Assembly (NCBI RefSeq): GCF_001866655.1
Contig: NZ_MLYR01000030.1
Location: forward strand, 43,156-107,155
Direction: 5' to 3'
Source of the DNA: Bacillus sp. MUM 116
GTDB lineage: Bacteria; Bacillota; Bacilli; Bacillales; Cytobacillaceae
Length of the DNA: 64,000 nt
Shown here: positions 35,961-44,253 of the stretch, piece after piece
How positions within the stretch are numbered: the stretch's first letter is position 1
Layout: each line of letters begins with the position of its first letter
Program-made: the position numbers and the translations under genes
Notes under the pieces: generated by a model
Seen by the model: only the letters and a program-made list of their open reading frames with translations
The model's database searches: none
Told to the model about the DNA's origin: nothing

Positions 35961-38299
35961 TTTAGTTGTTCCTTTCTCGTCTTCCAAATGAACTCAGGGA
36001 TTAAGGGAAGCTGGTTTAACTCAACCTCGGCCGCAGTGGATAAACTATTGGCAAGGGCTCCTGCCATGCCAATCACCCCGTATTCCCCAATCCCCCTGGC
36101 ACCATACGGTCCATCAGCAGCAGGGGATTCGACAAAGTCAACAAGGTATTCATCAGGCTGCTCGCCATAACGCAGCATCTGATAATTCCGTAACTGCGGA
36201 TTTTGAACAACACCATAATTGTCAAAAATAAACGATTCACTGCTTGCAAAACTTAAACCTAAATACATGCCGCCACGCATTTGCTGTGTTGCCATTGCCG
36301 GGTTAATAATTGTCCCACCATCAAGAACGGTTACCGCTTTTAATACCTTGTAGGAATAATCTTTCGGGTTCCATTCAACCTCTACAGCCTGCGTTCCAAC
36401 GGACCACCACGGCCCGGGCTTGCCAAAACCCGTTTCTTTATCCATCGGCGTAAGATGCCGTTGAATATATTTTCCATGGCCGACAATTTGGCCTTCCACC
36501 GCATGGCCATTCGGATACTTATAGCCAAGGGCAATATCCTCGATCTTGATACCATATTCTGGACTTGGTTTTAGGTAGACTCGGCCGCTTCCAACCTCTA
36601 GGTCTTCTTTATTACACTGCAGGGCAATAGCCGCAGTTCTTTTTAATTGGGAGATGGCATCATCTGCTGCTGCCATTACGGCTCTTCCTGCCAAAAAGGT
36701 TGTAGAACTTGCAACAGTCCGCCATTGATGGGGATCATATTGGGTATTGATCTCCATGGTGACATGAATTTTGTTGATGTCCATTTTTAAACGTTCGGCC
36801 AAAATTTGCGCAAGCGTCGTTTTTGTACCCTGGCCCAATTCAATGGCAGCACAGTTTAAGTTCACACTTCCATCTGCTTCAAAGGTAATAATCGCTCCTG
36901 ATTGCGCATTGGTTGCAGTTGTTGAGGTTTTCCAAAATGTACTGATTCCTTTTGTTCTAATTTTACCGGTGTCCGTTACGATTCGCTGCCCTTCATTCCA
37001 GTTCACAAGCTTTTTAGCCCGTTCGATACATTTTTCGACATCGCCAATATTATTCGCATTGAGAAGGGTTTGGGTTGGGGAAGTGTTTCCTGGTTTAATG
37101 GCATTCAGTTTCCTTAGTTCAATCGGGCACATGTTTAATTTTTTTGCGAGCTGATCCATTGTACGCTCAACAGCAAAGGTTAACTCAGGGTGAGCGTAAC
37201 CCCTGAAAGAGGTTGCATATGGATGGTTCGTATACATGCAATAAGAGTCGCACCAAACGTTTGCTACATCATATGGACCAGTACAGTCGAGTGCCATCGC
37301 CCTGGTAATCCCAGCGGCTTGATCCGTATAAGCACCCGAGTCAATCAGGAAGGTATATTGCCCTGCAATAATTTTTCCATCTTTATTGGTCCCAATCGCT
37401 ATGGTTGCATCAATACCAATGTGACAGGGAGCGGTAATAAGATCCTCTTCGCGTTCATATTCAATTTTCACCATTTTACCGTCAACTGCCCTTGAAGCTA
37501 AATAAGCTAATGGCTCCAGCTGAACTGTCCCTTTTCCGCCGAACGCCCCGCCTACCAATGGGGCATGGACAATGATATCCCCTACTGGGACATTGAAAAA
37601 CTGATTTAACACTTTTTTAATTGTATAGGGAGATTGTGTATTGGAATGAACAACCACTTTTCCAGCAGGATTGATTTCCACCCTAGTTCCGCGCGTTTCA
37701 ATGGCAGCATGGTCGGAGAGATTAAAAGAATACGTTTCTTTTATTTTAACTTCGCAGGTCTCCCATGCTTTTATAAAATCACCTTTACGAATCTTGATAT
37801 GACTGCCGATATTGGTTCCCTGAATAGGATAAACATTACTGATGATTTTTACATATTGTCCTGAGTTTTCATGAATCAATGGGGCCTCGGTTTTAAAAGC
37901 CTGTTGAACTGAATTCACCACTGGTAATGGTTCATATTCAACCCTCACTAATTGTTTCGCTTTTTTTGCTTGATGTTCATGGTCAACAACAACAATCGCA
38001 ACCGGTTCTCCGTAGTAACGAACTTTTTCGAATGCAAGTGGCGGCCTGTCAGCTAAAATGGGGCCAATGCGAAAGGGGAACATTTTACCGGTCACAATCG
38101 CCCGAACACCTGGTACCTTCCATGCTTCTGTTTCATCAATCGAAATAATCTTGGCATGTGCCTGTGTACTTGTGACCAGTTTGGCATGAGCAACATTTGG
38201 CATTGAAAAATCACTAATATACCTTACCTTCCCGGATGCTTTTCCAACCACATCAATTCGTTGCTCAGGCTTACCAACGGTTTGTCTAACTTCCGCCAT
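35957..38299 (-). CDS. molybdenum hydroxylase, molybdopterin-binding large subunit (copy 2)
   Basis: A 780-aa paralogue of the large subunit at 24394-26718, full length. GGAFGGKGTVQLE, the arginine in TSFRGYAHPE and the catalytic glutamate in GARGIGEYG are intact. The loop after the arginine differs from copy 1 (FRGYAHPE against FRGFGHSE), so substrate preference may differ. ATG follows TAGGAGGCAG. It is the first gene of the operon. Confidence 0.9.
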   Translation of the reverse strand: MAEVRQTVGKPEQRIDVVGKASGKVRYISDFSMPNVAHAKLVTSTQAHAKIISIDETEAWKVPGVRAIVTGKMFPFRIGPILADRPPLAFEKVRYYGEPVAIVVVDHEHQAKKAKQLVRVEYEPLPVVNSVQQAFKTEAPLIHENSGQYVKIISNVYPIQGTNIGSHIKIRKGDFIKAWETCEVKIKETYSFNLSDHAAIETRGTRVEINPAGKVVVHSNTQSPYTIKKVLNQFFNVPVGDIIVHAPLVGGAFGGKGTVQLEPLAYLASRAVDGKMVKIEYEREEDLITAPCHIGIDATIAIGTNKDGKIIAGQYTFLIDSGAYTDQAAGITRAMALDCTGPYDVANVWCDSYCMYTNHPYATSFRGYAHPELTFAVERTMDQLAKKLNMCPIELRKLNAIKPGNTSPTQTLLNANNIGDVEKCIERAKKLVNWNEGQRIVTDTGKIRTKGISTFWKTSTTATNAQSGAIITFEADGSVNLNCAAIELGQGTKTTLAQILAERLKMDINKIHVTMEINTQYDPHQWRTVASSTTFLAGRAVMAAADDAISQLKRTAAIALQCNKEDLEVGSGRVYLKPSPEYGIKIEDIALGYKYPNGHAVEGQIVGHGKYIQRHLTPMDKETGFGKPGPWWSVGTQAVEVEWNPKDYSYKVLKAVTVLDGGTIINPAMATQQMRGGMYLGLSFASSESFIFDNYGVVQNPQLRNYQMLRYGEQPDEYLVDFVESPAADGPYGARGIGEYGVIGMAGALANSLSTAAEVELNQLPLIPEFIWKTRKEQLK

Positions 38300-38551
38300 A
38301 CTTTAGCTGCCTCCTATATATGAATGGTGATTTATGTAATTGAAAATTTTTCTCTAATTTTTATTTTTTCCTTATAGATGTAAAAGTTATACAAGTAATA
38401 GAGAATCCGTAACAGGGAAGAATCCTGTCTGAAAAATTTGTCAATAAAAAGGATTTCTAAATTTTTCACATATCAGATAGATTATTTTATAATAAAAAGG
38501 GAATAGGCTTTGAAGTTTGGCCTATTTAATACGATTAGGGGGTCCTACATA

Positions 38552-40084
38552 TTGGAACATAAGCTGGTTGATCCAACTGTTCAGAAGGCTTTAGAAGAAT
38601 TTAACGCTTTGGATGAGAAAATCTCACATTTTTCAAGCATCATTGGGTTAACAGACTGGGATCAAAAAGTGATGGCACCCAAGAAAGGAAGGAATTCCTT
38701 TGCAAAGGCCATCGGCACATTAAGGACGGAAGTATTTAAACTGTCAGTTTCTGAAGAGATGGGCCGATTACTGGATGTTTTAAATAGGAATGAAAACGCT
38801 TCATTATTAGGCGCTGATACAAAGGCAAAGCTAAGAGAATATAAAGATTATTATCTGAAGGCAAAAAGCATTCCGGCAGACCTTTTTCAGGAATATTCAA
38901 TTTTGACTGCTCAAGCTAATGACGCATGGGAAGAAGCGAGGGAAACCAATGATTTTGATCATTTTCTTCCATACCTTGAGAAAATTGTAAGTTTTAAAAG
39001 AAGGTTCGCCGAAATTTATGGCTATGAAGAGCATCCATACGATGCGATGTTAGATGAGTTTGAACCGGGATTGACGGTGAAAAAACTTGATCCATTGTTT
39101 GCGAAATTAAGAGAATCAACTGTAAGTTTACTAGAAAAAATTCAACAATCGGGAAGACCGACACCAATAGAAATTTTTGACCAATCATATGATATTGAAA
39201 AACAAAAAGCCTTCAATCGCTTTATTTTACCATTAATTGGTTTTGATCTAGAAGCAGGCCGTCTGGATGAGACTGTGCATCCTTTTGCGCAAACAATCAA
39301 TACAGGAGATGTCCGTTTAACCACCCGTTACCTGGAGCATAATGTCCGTTCTGCCTTATTTGGCACGATTCATGAAGCAGGTCATGGAATTTATGAGCAA
39401 AATATCAATCCGGAGTTTGAGGGGTCAGTTCTTCAAAGCGGGGCATCTTTTGGAATTCACGAGTCCCAATCAAGATTTTTGGAAAATATGGTCGGTCGCA
39501 GCAAAGAATTCTGGAATTATTTTTATCCGCAGCTTCAAAATCAGTTTCCGGAAGCACTTGAAAATGTGACAGTTGAGGAATATTACCGCGCTGTAAATAC
39601 CGTACAACCATCCTTTATCCGGGTGGAAGCAGATGAGTTAACCTATAATTTGCATATTATGATTCGTTACGAAATTGAAAAAGCCTTGATGGCGGGTGAA
39701 GTTGAAGCGAAAGACCTGCCGGCAATCTGGAATGAGAAAATGCAGGACTATCTCGGAATTACACCTAGTACTGATACTGAGGGAGTTCTACAAGATGTCC
39801 ACTGGTCATTTGGCGGAATCGGCTATTTCCCTTCCTATTCACTTGGGAATTTGTATGCGGCACAGATTTTAAGAAAAATTGAACAAGATCTACCTGATTT
39901 CTATCAACATATTGGACAGGGAAGATTTGACTATATTCAAAATTGGTTAAAGGAAAATATTCATCAGTATGGTAAGCTTTACACTCCAAATGAATTAATT
40001 CAAAAGGTGACTGGCGAAGAATTAAATGCGGATTATTTAGTAAAATATTTGGAGAAAAAATATTCAGAAGTATATGGGTTATAA
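38552..40084 (+). CDS. M32 family carboxypeptidase (Taq type)
   Basis: A 510-aa zinc carboxypeptidase that removes C-terminal residues from peptides, corresponding to B. subtilis YpwA. The catalytic HEXXH is HEAGH in GTIHEAGHGIYEQ. The downstream HESQSRFLENMVGRS supplies the third ligand region typical of M32, and SFGGIGYFPSYSLGNLYAAQ is also conserved. TTG at 38552 is chosen because TAGGGGG lies just upstream; the frame extends to 38510. No terminator was found before the riboswitch region. Confidence 0.92.
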   Translation: MEHKLVDPTVQKALEEFNALDEKISHFSSIIGLTDWDQKVMAPKKGRNSFAKAIGTLRTEVFKLSVSEEMGRLLDVLNRNENASLLGADTKAKLREYKDYYLKAKSIPADLFQEYSILTAQANDAWEEARETNDFDHFLPYLEKIVSFKRRFAEIYGYEEHPYDAMLDEFEPGLTVKKLDPLFAKLRESTVSLLEKIQQSGRPTPIEIFDQSYDIEKQKAFNRFILPLIGFDLEAGRLDETVHPFAQTINTGDVRLTTRYLEHNVRSALFGTIHEAGHGIYEQNINPEFEGSVLQSGASFGIHESQSRFLENMVGRSKEFWNYFYPQLQNQFPEALENVTVEEYYRAVNTVQPSFIRVEADELTYNLHIMIRYEIEKALMAGEVEAKDLPAIWNEKMQDYLGITPSTDTEGVLQDVHWSFGGIGYFPSYSLGNLYAAQILRKIEQDLPDFYQHIGQGRFDYIQNWLKENIHQYGKLYTPNELIQKVTGEELNADYLVKYLEKKYSEVYGL

Positions 40085-40089
40085 TTTTT

Positions 40090-40119
40090 TTGACAAAAAT
40101 GATATTCTAAATATATAAT
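40090..40119 (+). promoter_or_regulatory. SigA promoter for the riboswitch and terC-family gene
   Basis: TTGACA (40090-40095) and TATAAT (40114-40119), both perfect hexamers, separated by 18 bp. Confidence 0.8.
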
Positions 40120-40140
40120 AATAGTAATTAAATATTTCCT

Positions 40141-40261
40141 TTTTAAAGGGGAGTAGCTGTACAATAAAGTCGTCATTTCGAGAAATCCTATTTCTCCGGC
40201 TTTATTGGCAACGATGATGTTGTTAGCAAGACCTTTACTTTCACAAGTAAAGGTCTTTTTG
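40141..40261 (+). promoter_or_regulatory. yybP-ykoY manganese riboswitch with terminator
   Basis: The leader has AAAGGGGAGTAGC at its 5' end and GGCAACGATGATG near the middle, followed by the terminator hairpin AAGACCTTTACTT / AAGTAAAGGTCTT and a T-run. This matches the yybP-ykoY class, which senses Mn2+ and turns on Mn exporters. The TerC-family gene downstream is a known partner. The expected logic is that Mn2+ binding prevents termination. The assignment is by motif and context, without a covariance model. Confidence 0.82.
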
Positions 40262-40267
40262 TATGAG

Positions 40268-40301
40268 TAGGCCTTTACCGATGGGTAAAGGCCTATTTTT
40301 A
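40268..40301 (+). terminator. second hairpin terminator in the terC leader
   Basis: TAGGCCTTTACC / GGTAAAGGCCTA with a 4-base loop and T-run, directly after the riboswitch terminator. It may be a second attenuator; the right arm resembles the terminator arm 40 bases upstream. Confidence 0.7.
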
Positions 40302-40394
40302 TTGCTTTAGCTCACATCCTTGTGGAGGCTGGGCTATCGTAATATTCAAATGGCAAAAGGGGACATTTAAAAACTTTAGAGAAGGATGGTTTTG

Positions 40395-41162
40395 ATGGAT
40401 TTCTCAATTTTATTGGAGTATGGATGGGTTTTATTGATTCTTGTGGCATTGGAAGGTCTTTTGGCGGCAGATAATGCGCTTGTTCTGGCAATCATGGTGA
40501 GGCATCTTCCTGAAGAACAAAGGAAGAGGGCTTTGTTTTACGGTTTAGCGGGTGCATTTATGTTACGATTTGCTTCCTTATTTGTCATTTCTTTTCTTGT
40601 GGATGTATGGCAGGTTCAAGCAATTGGGGCGATTTATTTGTTGTTCATGGCTGGAAATCATATTTTCCGAAAACTTGTTAAAAGTAAAACGGGAGAGAAG
40701 CCAAAAGAGCCAAAAAAGAGCGGATTTTGGATGACGGTGTTAAAGGTTGAACTAGCTGATCTTGCTTTTGCGGTTGATTCCATTCTTGCTGCGGTGGCGA
40801 TGGCGGTTGTTCTGCCTGAAACAAAGCTTCCGGATATCGGCGGTTTGGATGGCGGTAAATTCTTGGTGATTTTTGCCGGTGGCTTCCTCGGTTTGATTAT
40901 CATGCGTTTTGCTGCAAATAAGTTTGTACAATTATTGGAGAAACGTCCTGGCCTTGAAATGGCGGCCTTTATGATTGTTGGTTGGGTAGGAGTGAAGCTA
41001 GTTGTTTATACACTTTCCCATCCAGCGCTTTCGATTCTGAATGAGGAATTTGCCCATTCAACAGAATGGAAAATAAGCTTCTATCTTGTTTTAATAGCGA
41101 TAGCAGCAGGAGGATGGTTCATTTCAAGGGAGTCGACGAAAAAAGAGTCGAAGGCGTCATAA
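40395..41162 (+). CDS. TerC-family integral membrane protein, probable Mn2+ exporter
   Basis: A 255-aa membrane protein with about seven helices. Conserved acidic helices are visible: EGLLAADNALVLAIMVRHLP and KVELADLAFAVDSILAAVAM, both typical of TerC. B. subtilis relatives YceF and YkoY (MeeF, MeeY) export Mn2+ to load secreted enzymes. ATG at 40395 has GAGAAGGA upstream; a nearby ATG at 40386 is less well placed. The yybP-ykoY riboswitch in its leader supports the Mn role. Confidence 0.9.
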   Translation: MDFSILLEYGWVLLILVALEGLLAADNALVLAIMVRHLPEEQRKRALFYGLAGAFMLRFASLFVISFLVDVWQVQAIGAIYLLFMAGNHIFRKLVKSKTGEKPKEPKKSGFWMTVLKVELADLAFAVDSILAAVAMAVVLPETKLPDIGGLDGGKFLVIFAGGFLGLIIMRFAANKFVQLLEKRPGLEMAAFMIVGWVGVKLVVYTLSHPALSILNEEFAHSTEWKISFYLVLIAIAAGGWFISRESTKKESKAS

Positions 41163-41171
41163 TTTATTCTT

Positions 41172-41204
41172 AAAAAAGTAAAGGCAAGCTGCCTTTACTT
41201 TTTT
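41172..41204. terminator. bidirectional terminator
   Basis: AAAAAAGTAAAGGCA / TGCCTTTACTTTTTT with a 3-base loop between two convergent genes. Confidence 0.85.
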
Positions 41205-41206
41205 AT

Positions 41207-41632
41207 TTAATGAAACGCAGTCAAAATAACGCCTACTGCGATCAACGCAACCCCTATCCCATTCAACAAACTAAGCTTTTCCCCAAAAATGAAAATCGCT
41301 AGCAAAGTTGCGATAACCACACTTAATTTATCAACAGGAGCCACCTGCGAAACCTTCCCTAATTTTAAAGCAAAAAAATAAAACAACCATGAAGCCGCAC
41401 CCGCAATTCCACTTAAAGTGATAAATAAAATTGCCTTTTTATCCTGCAAAATGACAGGTATTTTACTGATATTCCCCTCAAACACAACCACACCCATTAA
41501 AAAGACTGCCATCACAATCGCCCGAATGGCGGTAGCGGTATTGGCATCAATATTTTGCAAGCCCATTTTCCCAAAGATCGAAACAAAAGCAGCAGAAACA
41601 GCAGATAAAAGTGCAAAAACAAGCCAGGACAT
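41207..41632 (-). CDS. single-domain EamA/DMT membrane protein
   Basis: A 141-aa half-size member of the drug/metabolite transporter superfamily with one EamA domain and about five helices. FGKMGLQNIDANTATAIRA and VAPVDKLSVVIATLLAIFIF are characteristic. Full-length members have two such domains, so this one must dimerise. ATG at 41632 has only a moderate GGAGGGTG upstream. Substrate unknown. Confidence 0.85.
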   Translation of the reverse strand: MSWLVFALLSAVSAAFVSIFGKMGLQNIDANTATAIRAIVMAVFLMGVVVFEGNISKIPVILQDKKAILFITLSGIAGAASWLFYFFALKLGKVSQVAPVDKLSVVIATLLAIFIFGEKLSLLNGIGVALIAVGVILTAFH

Positions 41633-41702
41633 ACTTGATCACCCTCCATAATTTCTAATCAGTTCCTAATTTCATTATCAATCCTTTATTATAATGGCAG
41701 AT

Positions 41703-41756
41703 TTAAGAAATAATTAATAATTGATTAATAAAATGTTTAGCCTGTTTGCTTATGAT
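41703..41756 (+). promoter_or_regulatory. site B: four 11-bp direct repeats ending at a -10 (predicted response-regulator site)
   Basis: TTAAG at 41703, TTAAT at 41714, TTAAT at 41725 and TTTAG at 41736 are spaced exactly 11 bp apart. TATGAT at 41751 is the likely -10, beginning 15 bp after the start of the last box. There is no good -35, as expected for an activator-dependent promoter. The layout is copied at site C (46494-46547). Confidence 0.65.
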
Positions 41757-41790
41757 ATAGATGCACCAAAAAAATAAAGGAGGAAAAACC

Positions 41791-42684
41791 ATGAAAAAGA
41801 AAATCATTGCAGCTGCAGGGATTAGTACTTTGCTTATGGCAGGTGGAGTATTATCCGCGTCAGCATCTTCTTCCGGCTATGATCTATTCAAAACGGCCGT
41901 GAAGAAAACACAAAATGTTAAAAGCTTTACCGCACATGTTCAAGCATCACTGGAGGACAATGGAAAAGTCGTTTATAAGGTGGATTCCGTTAACGCGGAA
42001 AACCTAAAGGCGGAATCAGGCCACAGTGCAGTTCAAATTACCAAAGGCGGAAAAACAACTAACGTTGATTTTTATTCAAGTCAAAACGGTACCATTCTCA
42101 AATCCAGTAAGGATAACAAGTACTATGTGCGCCAAGAAAAAGATCATAAACATGAACACAAAAAAGAAAAAGATGAAAAGTTCTCACCTCAGATGCAAAA
42201 AGATATTGAGAACATTTTTGATGCATTAACGAAAAATTACCAAGATAAAATTACTACTTCCGATTTAGGTAATGGTAAAACCGAGCTTCAATTTGATCTT
42301 TCCAAAGAACAAGTTCCTGCTGTTGCTCAAGCAATTGTATCCTTCTATTTGAAAAATATGGATCATCAAGAGAATCATAAAGAAAAACAGGAATTTACAT
42401 CTCTTAAATTCGGAGATTTAACACCACAACTGCCTAAATTAAAAAACAATATCAGTGTCACACGTGTTGTGCTTAAAGGCAAAGTCAATAATGATCAATA
42501 TTTAACAGGTCAAGAAGCCACCATTTATGTGTCAGGTAACGATGTAAATGGAACTCATCATGATTTAGTTCTTACTGTTACAAGCCAGCTTGATCAGTTG
42601 AATCAGGCAAAAGTCCCTACAATCAATCTTAAAGGGAAAAAGGTTGTCCAAATAAAAGAACACCACGATGGTCACGAAGACTAA
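41791..42684 (+). CDS. secreted protein of unknown function, histidine/lysine-rich
   Basis: A 297-aa exported protein with a signal peptide (about 1-27, LLMAGGVLSASAS). The mature part begins YDLFKTAVKKTQNVKSFTAH, resembling the start of LolA-like or DUF-type envelope proteins. It contains two charged histidine-rich patches (DHKHEHKKEK and MDHQENHKEK) and ends KEHHDGHED. AAAGGAGG precedes the ATG at 41791; the frame extends to 41761. It heads an apparent operon with an ABC transporter and a two-component system, suggesting an extracytoplasmic sensor, metal-binding or substrate-delivery role. Confidence 0.75.
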   Translation: MKKKIIAAAGISTLLMAGGVLSASASSSGYDLFKTAVKKTQNVKSFTAHVQASLEDNGKVVYKVDSVNAENLKAESGHSAVQITKGGKTTNVDFYSSQNGTILKSSKDNKYYVRQEKDHKHEHKKEKDEKFSPQMQKDIENIFDALTKNYQDKITTSDLGNGKTELQFDLSKEQVPAVAQAIVSFYLKNMDHQENHKEKQEFTSLKFGDLTPQLPKLKNNISVTRVVLKGKVNNDQYLTGQEATIYVSGNDVNGTHHDLVLTVTSQLDQLNQAKVPTINLKGKKVVQIKEHHDGHED

Positions 42685-42713
42685 AACTACACCACGATCT
42701 ACATAGAGACCAG

Positions 42714-42733
42714 GGCAGAGAACATTCTCTGCC
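42714..42733 (+). terminator. stem-loop between the secreted-protein gene and the ABC genes
   Basis: GGCAGAGAA / TTCTCTGCC perfect 9-bp stem with a 2-base loop. The T residues come only after several other bases, so it may attenuate or process the transcript rather than end it fully. Confidence 0.5.
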
Positions 42734-42772
42734 TAGGTGTTCTTTATTTTGTAAAAAAGGAAGTGATATGAA

Positions 42773-43498
42773 ATGAATGTTTTGGAAATTGAAAATGTGA
42801 CAAAACACTACAAAAATGGCCGCGGCATAGAAAATATTACTTTTAAGATTAAACAAGGCGAAGTATTCGGTTTACTAGGTCCAAATGGAGCAGGGAAAAC
42901 CACATTAATGAAATGCATTGTTGCTTTAAGCTATCCTGATCAAGGCAAAATCATCATTAATGGACACAATATTGCTGACAATTTTGAACAAGCTATGAAA
43001 TCTGTTGGTACACTAATCAGCGGTGTGGAAGCCTTCGATTATTTAACTGCCTATGAAAACCTCGAGCTCGCCGCAAGGATTTATCCGGAACTTCAAAAAG
43101 ACAGAATCGACGAAGTTCTTGAGTGGGTAGGGATGTCTAAGCACAAGGCTGAAAAACTAAAAACTTTTTCGACAGGGATGCGCCAGCGATTATATCTTGC
43201 CGCGGCATTACTTGCCAAGCCGTCGTTTGTTATTTTAGATGAACCGACAAATGGACTCGATATTGAAGGAAAACATGATTTTCAACAGCTAATCAGCCGC
43301 TTAGCCCGTGAGGAGGGAGTAACGTTCATTCTGTCCACACATCTCATTGATGAAGTAGAGCGTTTATGCGATCGGATTGCGATACTGTCAAATGGTAGGA
43401 TTAACGCAATCGTCTCAAAGGATGAATTGGCTGAAGGACAAAATTTTGAAACTTATTATTTGGAATATATCCGTAAAAGGAAGGAGGCAGAAGTATAA
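42773..43498 (+). CDS. ABC transporter ATP-binding protein
   Basis: A 241-aa ATPase. Walker A is GPNGAGKTT and Walker B is FVILDEPTNGLD. The signature is FSTGMRQR, with T in place of the usual second G, seen in BcrA/BceA-like exporters. Its permease starts at the last base of its stop codon. The pair sits upstream of a two-component system, as in peptide-antibiotic resistance modules, although the permease is not of the large BceB type. Confidence 0.92.
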   Translation: MNVLEIENVTKHYKNGRGIENITFKIKQGEVFGLLGPNGAGKTTLMKCIVALSYPDQGKIIINGHNIADNFEQAMKSVGTLISGVEAFDYLTAYENLELAARIYPELQKDRIDEVLEWVGMSKHKAEKLKTFSTGMRQRLYLAAALLAKPSFVILDEPTNGLDIEGKHDFQQLISRLAREEGVTFILSTHLIDEVERLCDRIAILSNGRINAIVSKDELAEGQNFETYYLEYIRKRKEAEV

Positions 43499-44232
43499 TG
43501 GTAAACTTAAAAAATGAGTGGAGTAAATTGCTGCGAAAACGTTCGACCATTTTTCTTTTTGTTCTTTCTGCCTTATTTCCATTAGCCGCAGGTCCTCTAG
43601 TGCAATTGCTGCAAAACCGCTTTGGGTTTACGGCTTTTGACGGTGAAAGCTTTCCTCTTGTCATTTTAAATTTGGCCGTATCCTTTTATTTGCCATTGTT
43701 GTTGGCGCTTGCGATCAGCGATATGTTCTCTGGTGAACAAGAAGCGAAGACAGCATCGTTTTTACTTGTTCGTCCGATATCAAGATGGAAGCTTTTTTCG
43801 TCAAAAATCATTTGCACAGGCATTTATTTATTCTTTCTTTTACTAATCGTTTGTTTATCCTCCCTTTTAACGGGAGCGATTTGGCTAGAAAACTTCACGT
43901 TCCATGGACTGATTATAGGAATTTCAGCATTTTTACTTTCGTGGATTCCACTTATGGCCATGTCCGCTTTAATCATTTTTCTTGCCCAGTGGTTTGGATC
44001 AAGCAGCAAAACATTATTATTCTCAATCCTGCTTTATCTAGTTATGTTTGTTGTCACGTATCTTTTCCCAACCATTGGCCAGTGGCTGCCTTCATATGAT
44101 TATGACTGGTATCAACGCTGGATTACGAGTGGGATAACTGTGATTGTATTGGGAAGAACGATATTTCTACTTGCATTTAGTGCATTATTTTTTACATTCG
44201 GCTATGCTAAGTTCAGCAGAAAAGAATTTTAA
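43498..44232 (+). CDS. ABC-2 family permease, 244 aa
   Basis: A six-helix permease of the BcrB/ABC-2 type. The N-terminus LKNEWSKLLRKRSTIFLFVL is typical of this group, and the cytoplasmic loop EAKTASFLLVRPISRWKLFSSK is conserved. It overlaps the ATPase gene by one base and is followed after 21 bases by the kinase gene. Confidence 0.88.
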   Translation: MVNLKNEWSKLLRKRSTIFLFVLSALFPLAAGPLVQLLQNRFGFTAFDGESFPLVILNLAVSFYLPLLLALAISDMFSGEQEAKTASFLLVRPISRWKLFSSKIICTGIYLFFLLLIVCLSSLLTGAIWLENFTFHGLIIGISAFLLSWIPLMAMSALIIFLAQWFGSSSKTLLFSILLYLVMFVVTYLFPTIGQWLPSYDYDWYQRWITSGITVIVLGRTIFLLAFSALFFTFGYAKFSRKEF

Positions 44233-44253
44233 ATCAGAAAGTAGTTGGAATAG

